Shown here: piece by piece, positions 16,467-24,547 of the stretch | Layout: each line of letters begins with the position of its first letter | Numbering within the stretch: position 1 is the first letter of the stretch | Assembly: GCF_900129875.1 (NCBI RefSeq) | Contig: NZ_FQXC01000003.1 | Coordinates: 372,001 to 436,000, forward strand | Direction of reading: 5' to 3' | DNA from: Marivita hallyeonensis | GTDB lineage: Bacteria; Pseudomonadota; Alphaproteobacteria; Rhodobacterales; Rhodobacteraceae | DNA: 64,000 nucleotides | The notes under the pieces: model-generated | Seen by the model: the letters and a program-made list of their open reading frames with translations, nothing else | Database searches by the model: none | What the model was told of the DNA's origin: nothing | Made by a program: the position numbers and the translations under genes

Positions 16467-16513
16467 GCCTGGGCAGGTCAGGCTGACCGGGAGATGGTAG
16501 CGAAGGAAAGATC

Positions 16514-16909
16514 ATGGCGCTTCTCCCAATCCTTGTCGCAGGCGTTGCTGGATGGATTTTCGGAGCGATCTGGTACTCGGTCTTTGCAAAACCCTGGATG
16601 GTGGCCTCTGGGGTCGAGGTCACCGCAGACGGAAAGCCCGCCAACCAGAAGAACCCGGTTCCCTACATCATCAGCATAACATCCGCGATAATCGTGGCTG
16701 CCACGATGCAATACGCGTTTGCCATGCTGGAAATCACGACCGTGATGAAGGGCCTCACATCTGGTCTTGGCATCGGTCTGTGTTTCGCCGCGCCTTGGCT
16801 TGCCACGAACTACGGGTTCGCAGGCCGACCGTTCAAACTCACCCTGATCGACGGCGGCTACGCCACATTCGGCTCCGCCGTAATCGGCGCTGTACTGATG
16901 TTCTTCTGA
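16514..16909 (+). CDS. DUF1761 membrane protein
   Basis: A 131-residue integral membrane protein resembling DUF1761. Four hydrophobic segments are visible (about 3-25, 51-72, 80-98 and 112-131), and the first holds the family-typical GWIFGAIWYSVFAKPWM. GAAAGA lies upstream of the ATG at good spacing (GGAAAGATC). It follows the EVE gene by 47 bases with a short GGTCA/TGACC inverted repeat between, so co-transcription with that operon is possible. Function unknown. Confidence 0.8.
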   Translation: MALLPILVAGVAGWIFGAIWYSVFAKPWMVASGVEVTADGKPANQKNPVPYIISITSAIIVAATMQYAFAMLEITTVMKGLTSGLGIGLCFAAPWLATNYGFAGRPFKLTLIDGGYATFGSAVIGAVLMFF

Positions 16910-17037
16910 GAATAGGCCTCTCGTCCGGTTGCGCGCCGCCTGAGGCAAGAATGACTCACCGCGGTCAAAACAAAAAACTGCCGTAAATCAGCCTTGCGCG
17001 CTGCAAATTGTTGCGACACGCTCAAAATATGGGCGTT

Positions 17038-17496
17038 ATGAAAACATTCATGACGGGGGCGGTCTTGGCGGGGATGTGGACATCTTCAGCCACGGCAAAA
17101 GACGATCTGGTGACCCATGTCTCACAATGCGTGGGACGCATGTCGGCGCAGATCGAACATCAATGGCTCTTCCAGGACAGTCCGACCGACATGATGGAGA
17201 CGCAACGCGCGCACCTTATTGATGTTCTGCAAGCGCTCACCACGTCTGCGAATGCATCGAAGGTTCTGTCCGGCCGGATCGATGCGAAGATGGCGCATGC
17301 AACGCTTCTTACCAAAGCCGCTTTCGGGCGCGATGAGCGTTCTGCGCGATGGGCCAAACAAAGAGCGCTTCAAGCGATCCAGAACTGCGGAGATTTGGTC
17401 TTTGCGCCGGATGCACCGGGTCGGAACGTGACGCAAGACTCACCCGAGATGCCCGTTGCGACCGTGACTCAAGACACCTGGAAGACGTCTCAATAG
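17038..17496 (+). CDS. Small exported protein of unknown function
   Basis: A 152-residue protein. Residues 1-20 (MKTFMTGAVLAGMWTSSATA) look like a Sec signal peptide, so the mature part is probably periplasmic. It has two cysteines (HVSQCVGRM and IQNCGDL) that could form a disulfide, separated by a helical region with many Ala, Gln and Lys residues. I do not recognise the family. An in-frame ATG three codons upstream is a possible start. It stands alone before the urt genes, with about 300 bases between. Confidence 0.65.
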   Translation: MKTFMTGAVLAGMWTSSATAKDDLVTHVSQCVGRMSAQIEHQWLFQDSPTDMMETQRAHLIDVLQALTTSANASKVLSGRIDAKMAHATLLTKAAFGRDERSARWAKQRALQAIQNCGDLVFAPDAPGRNVTQDSPEMPVATVTQDTWKTSQ

Positions 17497-17794
17497 CCGC
17501 CACACCCCACCAACATCGCCCAAAAAACGGACAAACGCGCGCTTTGCGTCCAAAAAACAGGCGTTCCAGTCCGTTACCGCGCATTGCGAAGGCGGAGTCT
17601 GTTTCTGCGGGAACATTCGCCTGCGTAGAAATCAGCGACTGATGACGACCGTCAGTTAATAGCGTGCGACGAGGCTGGCCGTTCAATTCCAAGCCTCACC
17701 GCACTCCGCAACAGAATTGCGTCTGCGGTATCTGGGGGCCAAATCTGCTCTTGGCAAGCGCCGCGTCGCAAAACGTATGAAGGACGTTTGCATA
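17497..17794. other. Intergenic region upstream of urtA
   Basis: About 300 bases with no gene. Two direct copies of CCAAAAAAC flank an imperfect GGAC/GTCC hairpin around 17528-17563, which may end the preceding transcript. The rest should hold the urt promoter; urea uptake is usually nitrogen-controlled, but no NtrC or sigma-54 site could be identified with confidence. Confidence 0.4.
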
Positions 17795-19081
17795 ATGTCG
17801 ATGAAATTCCTCAGCACCACGGCGGCAGCCGCGCTTGCTTTCTCTACGCTGCCCGCCTTTGCGCAGGACGCCAGCTGCCCGATCAAAGTGGGTGTTCTGC
17901 ACTCTTTGTCGGGCACAATGGCCATCTCCGAGACGACGCTCAAAGACACGATGGAAATGTTGATCGATCAGCAGAACGAAGCTGGCGGTCTGCTTGGGTG
18001 TGAGATCGAAGCGGTTGTCGTGGACCCCGCGTCCGACTGGCCGCTTTTCGCGGAGAAGGCACGCGAGCTTCTGACCGTTCAGGAAGTCGACGTGATTTTC
18101 GGGTCCTGGACATCGGTCAGCCGCAAATCGGCCCTGCCGGTTCTCGAAGAGCTGAACGGTCTGATGTTCTATCCCGTGCAGTACGAAGGTGAAGAAAGCT
18201 CCAAGAACGTGTTCTATACCGGCGCCGCGCCGAACCAGCAGGCGATCCCGGCGACGGATTACTTCCTCGAAGAACTGGGCGTTGAGAAATTCGCGCTTCT
18301 GGGTACGGACTATGTCTACCCGCGGACGACGAACAACATCCTTGAAAGCTATCTCAAGGACAAAGGCATCGCCGAAGAAGATATCTTCGTGAACTACACG
18401 CCGTTTGGCCATTCGGACTGGTCCAAGATCGTGTCCGACGTCGTGGCGCTTGGTGCCGATGGCAAGAAAGTGGGCGTGATCTCGACCATCAACGGTGACG
18501 CGAATATCGGTTTCTACAAGGAACTGGCGGCGGCGGGCATTTCGGCCGACGACATTCCGGTTGTCGCGTTCTCAGTGGGTGAAGAAGAGCTCTCCGGCCT
18601 TGATACCACAAACCTCGTCGGCCACCTCGCTGCGTGGAACTACTTCCAGTCCGCCGACACCGAAGCGAACGAAGGATGGGTCACGGCATGGAAGGCCCGT
18701 ATGGGTGAGGACCGCGTGACCAATGACCCGATGGAAGCCCATTACATTGGCTTCAACATGTGGGTGAACGCGGTGACTGAAGCTGGCACCACCGATGTCG
18801 ATGCCGTGCGCGAGGCAATGTACGGCCAGGAATTCCCGAACCTGACGGGCGGAACTGCGGTCATGCTGCCGAACCATCACCTGACCAAGCCGGTGCTGAT
18901 CGGCGAGATCCAGGAAGACGGTCAGTTTGACATCATTAGCCAGACCGAGCCGGTGCCCGGCGATGCCTGGACCGATTTCCTGCCGGAATCGGCCGTATTG
19001 GTCTCTGATTGGCAGGAACTGGGTTGCGGTATGTACAACACCGAAACCTCGACCTGCGTGCAGATCAAGTCGAACTACTGA
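17795..19081 (+). CDS. urtA: Urea ABC transporter, substrate-binding protein
   Basis: A 428-residue periplasmic binding protein that captures urea for the UrtBCDE importer. After a signal peptide (to AQ near residue 23) it shows CPIKVGVLHSLSGTMAISE, the strongly conserved DPASDWPLFAEKA, VDVIFGSWTSVSRKS, and FYPVQYEGEESSKNVFYTGA, all diagnostic for UrtA rather than amino-acid (LivK/AmiC) binders. The start at 17795 is chosen because GAAGGA lies 11 bases upstream; the frame is open 26 codons further but without a signal-peptide-like start. First gene of urtABCDE. Confidence 0.94.
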   Translation: MSMKFLSTTAAAALAFSTLPAFAQDASCPIKVGVLHSLSGTMAISETTLKDTMEMLIDQQNEAGGLLGCEIEAVVVDPASDWPLFAEKARELLTVQEVDVIFGSWTSVSRKSALPVLEELNGLMFYPVQYEGEESSKNVFYTGAAPNQQAIPATDYFLEELGVEKFALLGTDYVYPRTTNNILESYLKDKGIAEEDIFVNYTPFGHSDWSKIVSDVVALGADGKKVGVISTINGDANIGFYKELAAAGISADDIPVVAFSVGEEELSGLDTTNLVGHLAAWNYFQSADTEANEGWVTAWKARMGEDRVTNDPMEAHYIGFNMWVNAVTEAGTTDVDAVREAMYGQEFPNLTGGTAVMLPNHHLTKPVLIGEIQEDGQFDIISQTEPVPGDAWTDFLPESAVLVSDWQELGCGMYNTETSTCVQIKSNY

Positions 19082-19090
19082 TTGATCAAC

Positions 19091-19114
19091 CGGTGCGTGG
19101 GAAACCACGCACCG
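19091..19114 (+). terminator. Hairpin between urtA and urtB
   Basis: A perfect 10-pair stem CGGTGCGTGG / CCACGCACCG closed by a stable GAAA tetraloop starts 9 bases after the urtA stop. There is no T run, so it is better read as an RNA-processing or 3'-protecting structure that lets the binding protein be made in excess over the membrane components. Confidence 0.6.
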
Positions 19115-19174
19115 AACCCCTCCCCTTGATATAGGGTGTGTGCCCGCACGCACCGAGAGATCGGATCTGCCCTG

Positions 19175-21133
19175 ATGCTGCGTATCGCTGCCTTTCTTGT
19201 CGCTTGCCTGACATGGATGACACCTGCCTCCGCGCAGCAGGCCGACGCGCCGATCCAGCAACTTCTTCAAACGCATAGCGAAATCCTTCTCAAAAGTTCG
19301 CGCCGCACCATTGGCCCTGCCGTCGATGCGCTGGCCAATTCCGGTCTGCCGGAAGCACAGACGGTGCTTGAGCGCTGGCAGAACAAGGAAATGTGGGTCG
19401 ATGAGGACAGCGGCTTGTTCGTCTACGCTGAAGAGGTGGACCGTGACACACTTCGGATATTCGACTTCGCCGATGGGTCGGAGATCGGTGTTGTCCCGGA
19501 CGACGGATTTGATCAGCTGAAACCCAATTCCGGCATCCGCGGGATGATCGGAACTGCCCTCGTACAGTTCCAGTTAAGCGATCCCGATCCGGCCAATCGC
19601 GCCACTGCGCTGGATGCGATCGAACGCGGGGCCGAGGAAAGCCATCTTGCGGCGCTGAGGGCCAGCATCCCGACAGAGCAAGATGAGGCTCTGTTACAGC
19701 GCAAAATGCGTCTCGAACGTCTTCTGACCATCCGCTATGGCCAGACCGACGCGGAGCGTATTGAAGCGATCCAGCATTTTGACGGTGATCTAGGCGTCGA
19801 CGTGCGCGCCGCGCTGAACCCGCTTTTGGCGGTGCGCGTGGAAGCCGCCGAGGCCTTGCCCGAAGACCCGGACATCGGGCGCGTCTTGCAGCCCGGATCG
19901 GAAGCGCTCTCGCGCGATGACGCCTATGCGCTGCTGGTCAGCGCCGATCTGGCGCAACCGCGCATCAGCCGCGCGGACAAGCGCGCGGCTCTGGTCGCGA
20001 ATATCGACGGCGGTCAGGTTGCCGGTGTTCAGGTCGCGACGCTTGACACCGAAGCGGCGCGTGACATGGCCTACGCGGCTCTTGCCGAGCAGGGTGTTGT
20101 CGAAGCGGTTGCGACCGAGGCCGAGGTGGACGAGCGCGTTGCCAATCACGTTTTCTTCGAACGGTTCATCGGCGCTCCGCCAGAAGTGGTCGTCGCTGCG
20201 CAACTGGCGCTCGCGAGCATCGAGAACAAGGTTGCGCTCAATCAGGCCGTCGACCTGTCGCTTGATGCGCTGTCACTTGCGTCGATCTATTTCCTTGCCG
20301 CCATCGGCCTTGCCATCACTTTTGGCGTGATGGGTGTCATCAACATGGCGCATGGCGAGTTCATCATGATGGGGGCGTACACGGGCTATGTCGTGCAGCT
20401 CTTCATCCCTGACTACACGCTGTCGATCCTCGTCGCGATCCCGCTTGCCTTCATGGTCACGTTCGGGGCCGGTGTAACGATGGAGCGGCTGGTGATCCGC
20501 TGGCTCTATCATCGGCCATTGGAAACCTTGCTTGCCACCTTCGGCATCTCCATCGCGCTTCAGCAGATTGCCAAGAACATCTTCGGCACGCAGGCCCGGC
20601 CTCTGACTGCGCCAGGCTGGCTCGACGGATCGTTGGTGATCAACGACATCGTGTCGATCAGCTATATCCGGATCGCCATCTTCGTCTTGGCCCTTCTGTT
20701 CCTGGCGCTGTTCCTCTTCGTGATGAACCGCACCCGGCTTGGGCTCGAGGTGCGCGCGGTGACACAGAACCCGCGTATGGCGGCGTCGATGGGGATCAAT
20801 CCCGACAAGATCAACATGCTGACCTTCGGTTTCGGCTCGGGCATCGCGGGGATCGCCGGGGTGGCGATTGGCCTTTACGCCAAGGTTACCTCGGAGATGG
20901 GCAGCGATTACATCGTGCAAAGCTTCATGACAGTGGTCGTCGGCGGGGTCGGCAACATCTGGGGCACGCTTCTGGGTGCCACGATGGTCGGCTTCCTGCA
21001 GAAAGGCATCGAGTGGCTGAATCCGTCGAACACCCTGGCGGCACAGACCTACATGATCCTGTTCATCATCCTCTTCATTCAATTCCGGCCCAAGGGCATC
21101 ATTGCCCTCAAAGGCCGGGCGGCGGAGGCGTGA
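19175..21133 (+). CDS. urtB: Urea ABC transporter, permease UrtB
   Basis: A 652-residue protein with the long N-terminal periplasmic region characteristic of UrtB. Residues 1-21 are a signal peptide (MLRIAAFLVACLTWMTPASA), then about 335 mostly helical soluble residues, then a LivH-like permease domain from about residue 360 with some eight membrane segments (SIYFLAAIGLAITFGVMGVI first) and the EAA-like loop around NPRMAASMGINPDKINMLTF. The start at 19175 fits the signal peptide; an earlier in-frame ATG adds 13 polar residues. It forms the membrane channel with UrtC. Confidence 0.92.
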   Translation: MLRIAAFLVACLTWMTPASAQQADAPIQQLLQTHSEILLKSSRRTIGPAVDALANSGLPEAQTVLERWQNKEMWVDEDSGLFVYAEEVDRDTLRIFDFADGSEIGVVPDDGFDQLKPNSGIRGMIGTALVQFQLSDPDPANRATALDAIERGAEESHLAALRASIPTEQDEALLQRKMRLERLLTIRYGQTDAERIEAIQHFDGDLGVDVRAALNPLLAVRVEAAEALPEDPDIGRVLQPGSEALSRDDAYALLVSADLAQPRISRADKRAALVANIDGGQVAGVQVATLDTEAARDMAYAALAEQGVVEAVATEAEVDERVANHVFFERFIGAPPEVVVAAQLALASIENKVALNQAVDLSLDALSLASIYFLAAIGLAITFGVMGVINMAHGEFIMMGAYTGYVVQLFIPDYTLSILVAIPLAFMVTFGAGVTMERLVIRWLYHRPLETLLATFGISIALQQIAKNIFGTQARPLTAPGWLDGSLVINDIVSISYIRIAIFVLALLFLALFLFVMNRTRLGLEVRAVTQNPRMAASMGINPDKINMLTFGFGSGIAGIAGVAIGLYAKVTSEMGSDYIVQSFMTVVVGGVGNIWGTLLGATMVGFLQKGIEWLNPSNTLAAQTYMILFIILFIQFRPKGIIALKGRAAEA

Positions 21134-21152
21134 TGATAAATTTTTGCGCTGC

Positions 21153-21226
21153 CTGCGGCATCGCCGCATGCGAGGGGCTCTGCCCCTCGCGCTCCCCGAG
21201 GTATTTTCGAAACAGAGAAGCAGGGG
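21153..21226 (+). repeat. Rhodobacteraceae-type intergenic repeat between urtB and urtC
   Basis: The 100-base gap holds two adjacent hairpins, TGCGGC/GCCGCA (21154-21168) and CGAGGGG/CCCCTCG with loop CTCTG (21171-21189), followed by CCCCGAGGTATTTTCGAAAC and AGAGAAGCA. This arrangement (a GGGG-CTCTG-CCCC hairpin, then GGTATTTTCGAAACAGAGAAG) is a pattern I recall as a common interspersed intergenic element in Rhodobacteraceae. The recognition is from memory, not a search. Confidence 0.6.
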
Positions 21227-21235
21227 GACGGCTAC

Positions 21236-22492
21236 ATGAGTGACGTCGCACTTGGGTCTGCACGAAGACCTTTTGCATTGCGCTTTCCGTCGGTCCTCGT
21301 GTTTCTGGCAATCCTGTCGATCTTTACCGTTGTGGTGACCGTCCTGTCCGAAGGGTTCGGGGTCGGTGTGATTTCGACGAGTTTCGTGAAGACCCTTGGC
21401 AAGACGCTGTGCCTGTGTCTGGTCGCTTTGGCGATGGACCTGGTCTGGGGCTATTGCGGGATCCTGTCGCTGGGGCACATGGCGTTCTTTGGCCTCGGCG
21501 GCTACGCGATCGGCATGTGGCTCATGTACGCGCGGACCGAGATCATCGTGCTCGAAAGCCTCGCGGCGGCGGAACTGCCTCCCACACCGGAAGAGGTGTC
21601 GGACGGGATCGCCACGCAGATCTTCGGCGTAGTCGGCGCGTCCGAGTTTCCGCCGATCTGGGCCTTTGCGCACTCCCTGCCGTTGCAGCTGGCAGCGGTG
21701 GTGGTGGTGCCCGGGCTGCTGGCGCTGGTGTTCGGGTGGCTCGCCTTCCGGTCTCGCGTAACCGGCGTCTACCTGTCGATCCTGACCCAAGCCATGACGC
21801 TCGCCCTGTCGCTGCACCTGTTCCAGAACGACAGCGGGTTGCGCGGGAATAACGGGCTTTCCGGGCTGCAAAACCTTCCCGGTTTAAGCGACGTCCCGCA
21901 ATCCATCGTGTCGATGTGGTTCTTCTGGGCCTCGGCGCTGGCGCTTGGGCTGGGCTACATCCTCTGCGCCTGGGTTGTGTCGGGCAAGTTCGGATCCGTT
22001 ATCCGGGCGATCCGGGACGACGAGGCGCGCGTGCGGTTCCTGGGCTACCCGGTCGAGGCGTTCAAGCTGGTGATCTTCACGCTCACTGCCGTGATCGCGG
22101 GCATCGCGGGCGCGCTCTACTATCCGCAGGCGGGCATCGTGAACCCGGCCGAGATCGCGCCCATCGCGTCGATCTACCTGGCGGTTTGGGTTGCCATCGG
22201 CGGGCGCGGCAGGCTCTATGGTGCCGTGATCGGCGCGGCGTTTGTGTCGCTTCTTTCCACATGGTTCACCGGCGGGCAGGCGCCCGACATCAACCTTGGG
22301 TTCTACACCATCCAGTGGGTCGATTGGTGGATCGTGATCCTGGGCTTGTCCTTTGTCGCTGTGACGCTCTTTGCGCCGAAGGGCATTGGCGGGCTGGTCG
22401 ACGTTTTCATCGACCGCAAGAGCCCGGACCGCCACGGTGCGGACCTTGGTCCTGATCAGGGTGCGTTGCGCGAACAGGAGGCCGAGAAATGA
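21236..22492 (+). CDS. urtC: Urea ABC transporter, permease UrtC
   Basis: A 418-residue LivM-like permease. Membrane segments begin at about residues 17, 50 and 70 and continue to the C-terminus; LVWGYCGILSLGHMAFFGLGGYAIGMWLM-type residues (W70 region), FQNDSGLRGNNGLSG and GSVIRAIRDDEARVRFLGYP are the family landmarks. It pairs with UrtB to carry urea across the inner membrane. AGGGGG precedes the ATG by about 6 bases. Its stop overlaps urtD by 4 bases. Confidence 0.93.
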   Translation: MSDVALGSARRPFALRFPSVLVFLAILSIFTVVVTVLSEGFGVGVISTSFVKTLGKTLCLCLVALAMDLVWGYCGILSLGHMAFFGLGGYAIGMWLMYARTEIIVLESLAAAELPPTPEEVSDGIATQIFGVVGASEFPPIWAFAHSLPLQLAAVVVVPGLLALVFGWLAFRSRVTGVYLSILTQAMTLALSLHLFQNDSGLRGNNGLSGLQNLPGLSDVPQSIVSMWFFWASALALGLGYILCAWVVSGKFGSVIRAIRDDEARVRFLGYPVEAFKLVIFTLTAVIAGIAGALYYPQAGIVNPAEIAPIASIYLAVWVAIGGRGRLYGAVIGAAFVSLLSTWFTGGQAPDINLGFYTIQWVDWWIVILGLSFVAVTLFAPKGIGGLVDVFIDRKSPDRHGADLGPDQGALREQEAEK

Positions 22493-23229
22493 GCACGCTT
22501 TTGGAAGTCTCTGGCGTGTCCGTGTCCTTCGACGGGTTCAAGGCGATCAACAACCTGTCCTTCCAGATCGCCGACGCAGAGCTGCGCGCGGTGATCGGGC
22601 CGAATGGGGCGGGCAAGACGACGTTCATGGACATCATCACCGGGAAGACGAAACCGGATGAGGGGCGGGTCGTGTACGGCGACAGGGGAGACAGTCTGCT
22701 CAAGATGTCGGAAAGCAAGATCGCGCAGGCGGGGGTCGGGCGGAAATTCCAGCGGCCCACCGTGTTCGAAGACCAGAGCGTTTTTGACAACCTGATGATG
22801 GCACTGAAAAAGACGCGCGGGCCTTTGGCGGTGCTCTTCTTCAAACCCTCGTCCGAGGATGAAGACAAAGTGGCGAAGCTGGCCGCAGAGATCGGTCTCT
22901 CCGGCGCGTTGCATCGCAAATCGGGCGAGTTGAGCCATGGGCAAAAGCAGTGGCTTGAGATCGGGATGCTTCTTGCGCAGGACCCGCGCCTTTTGCTGGT
23001 GGACGAACCAGCGGCGGGCATGACCCCGGCGGAACGTGAACACACGACGGACATCCTGCGGGAAGCGGCGAAGACGCGGGCGGTCGTGGTGGTCGAACAC
23101 GACATGGAATTCGTGCGACGCTTGAATTGCAAGGTCACTGTCCTGCACGAAGGCTCGGTTTTGGCCGAAGGTTCGCTCGACCACGTCACGAAGAACGAAC
23201 AGGTGATCGAGGTGTATCTTGGCCGATGA
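22489..23229 (+). CDS. urtD: Urea ABC transporter, ATPase UrtD
   Basis: A 246-residue ATP-binding subunit (LivG-like). The Walker A GPNGAGKT is at residues 37-44, the signature is LSHGQKQWLEIGMLLAQ, and Walker B is LLLVDEP followed by AAGMT. A conserved KFQRPTVFEDQSVFDN segment is typical of UrtD. The start lies within the urtC stop (ATGA), and the 3' end overlaps urtE by 11 bases, so expression is translationally coupled. It energises uptake with UrtE. Confidence 0.94.
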   Translation: MSTLLEVSGVSVSFDGFKAINNLSFQIADAELRAVIGPNGAGKTTFMDIITGKTKPDEGRVVYGDRGDSLLKMSESKIAQAGVGRKFQRPTVFEDQSVFDNLMMALKKTRGPLAVLFFKPSSEDEDKVAKLAAEIGLSGALHRKSGELSHGQKQWLEIGMLLAQDPRLLLVDEPAAGMTPAEREHTTDILREAAKTRAVVVVEHDMEFVRRLNCKVTVLHEGSVLAEGSLDHVTKNEQVIEVYLGR

Positions 23230-23926
23230 CATTCTGATAACCTCCGGTCTGACCTTGCACTATGGCGGGTCGCAGATCCTCAACGGCATCGACATGGCGG
23301 CCCGCAAGGGTGAGATCACCTGCGTGATGGGCACCAATGGCGTCGGCAAAACGTCTCTGCTCAAGGCGATTTCCGGCACGCATGCGTTTTCTGGGGGGTC
23401 GCTGACCCTGAATGGCGAGGAGATCACCTCGACCACCGCACATGCGATGGCGCAGAAAGGGGTCGGTTACGTCCCCCAAGGGCGGGACATCTTCCCCCTG
23501 CTGACCGTACGCGAGAACATGGAGACAGCGTTTGCCTGCCTGCCGAAGTCGGAACATGTCATCCCCGACCACATCTTCGAGCTATTTCCGATTTTGAAGG
23601 ACTTCCTCAACCGACGTGGCGGAGATTTGTCGGGTGGTCAGCAACAACAGCTTGCCATCGCCCGCGCGCTCATCACCAAGCCGAAGCTTCTGCTGCTGGA
23701 CGAGCCGACCGAGGGCATCCAGCCCAACATCATCCAGCAGATTGGTCGCGTCATCTCGCTTTTGCGGGAACAGGCGGAGATGGCGATCGTGCTCGTGGAA
23801 CAGTATTTCAGCTTTGCCTACGACCTCGGGGACCGCTTCTACGTCCTCGAGCGCGGTGCGGTGAAGATGAACGGCGCAAAGGCAGATTTGAATCGGGAAG
23901 AATTGCTTGCCGGAGTGTCGGTGTAG
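23219..23926 (+). CDS. urtE: Urea ABC transporter, ATPase UrtE
   Basis: A 235-residue ATP-binding subunit (LivF-like). Walker A is GTNGVGKT (38-45), the signature LSGGQQQQLAIARAL, and Walker B LLLLDEPTEGIQPNI. The only start that gives a full N-terminus is TTG at 23219; an ATG at 23226 is out of frame, so this gene probably uses TTG and overlaps urtD by 11 bases. It is the last gene of urtABCDE; no urease genes follow in this window. Confidence 0.9.
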   Translation: MADDILITSGLTLHYGGSQILNGIDMAARKGEITCVMGTNGVGKTSLLKAISGTHAFSGGSLTLNGEEITSTTAHAMAQKGVGYVPQGRDIFPLLTVRENMETAFACLPKSEHVIPDHIFELFPILKDFLNRRGGDLSGGQQQQLAIARALITKPKLLLLDEPTEGIQPNIIQQIGRVISLLREQAEMAIVLVEQYFSFAYDLGDRFYVLERGAVKMNGAKADLNREELLAGVSV

Positions 23927-24053
23927 GCGTCACATCTGGCTCAGCGGCACCCAGCATTTCGTTGACACGGGCCTGTCGGATGGCGTCTCGATAGTGGCGT
24001 TGGCTGCAAGATCGCCTTCGCACTTCAGGACCGAAATCTGAAAGGACACCGCC

Positions 24054-24461
24054 ATGTTGATCCACCGCGCCGGGGACCGGCCTTCGCAAACGCCAAGCAA
24101 TGACTATTTTACCGGAACCGTTCGGTTCGATCCGGTCGTGTCGGCCGACGATCCGTCTCCGGTCAAGATCCTGTCGGTCACATTCGAGCCGGGTGCGCGC
24201 ACGGCCTGGCACACCCATCCCGCGGGTCAGACCCTCTATGTGGTGTCAGGTCTTGGGCTGGCAGGATCCGAGGGGAAGTCGGTGCAGACCCTGCACCCGG
24301 GCGACACGGTCTGGTTCGCTCCGGGAGAGCGACACTGGCATGGCGCGTCGCCGGGCAGTGCGATGACGCATCTTGCGGTGCAGACCTCCGTCGACGGCAA
24401 GACCGCCGATTGGATGAAGCATGTCACGGATGAGGAATACAACGCCCCTCGCGCCAAATGA
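24054..24461 (+). CDS. Cupin domain protein
   Basis: A 135-residue single-cupin protein. Cupin motif 1 is visible as FEPGARTAWHTHPAGQTLYVVSG with metal-binding histidines (WHTHP), and motif 2 as HPGDTVWFAPGERHWHGA. This pattern resembles the small carboxymuconolactone-associated/quercetinase-like cupins; the substrate is unknown. GAAAGGA lies about 11 bases before the ATG. It follows urtE by 127 bases and may be a separate transcript. Confidence 0.85.
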   Translation: MLIHRAGDRPSQTPSNDYFTGTVRFDPVVSADDPSPVKILSVTFEPGARTAWHTHPAGQTLYVVSGLGLAGSEGKSVQTLHPGDTVWFAPGERHWHGASPGSAMTHLAVQTSVDGKTADWMKHVTDEEYNAPRAK

Positions 24462-24471
24462 AACTCGGCGG

Positions 24472-24491
24472 CGCGGCCTTTGAGGCCGCGC
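24472..24491 (+). terminator. Hairpin after cupin gene
   Basis: An 8-pair GC-rich stem GCGCGGCC / GGCCGCGC with loop TTGA, 10 bases after the cupin stop, followed by GCTTCATG. Probable intrinsic terminator for the rightward transcript. Confidence 0.6.
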
Positions 24492-24524
24492 GCTTCATGT
24501 GTCAAACCACCGCCGAAAAGAAGA

Positions 24525-24547
24525 TAGGTAGAGGAACCCTCTACCTA
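24525..24547 (-). terminator. Intrinsic terminator of the leftward transporter operon
   Basis: A 10-pair stem TAGGTAGAGG / CCTCTACCTA around a 3-base loop. Read leftward it is followed by TATCTTCTTTTC, a U-rich tract, and it overlaps the TAG stop codon of the permease gene ending at 24545. Confidence 0.7.

Noticed and set aside
20273-21871. 532-codon leftward frame over urtB and urtC
   Set aside because: Antisense shadow spanning two clear genes, extremely rich in Arg, His and Gln.
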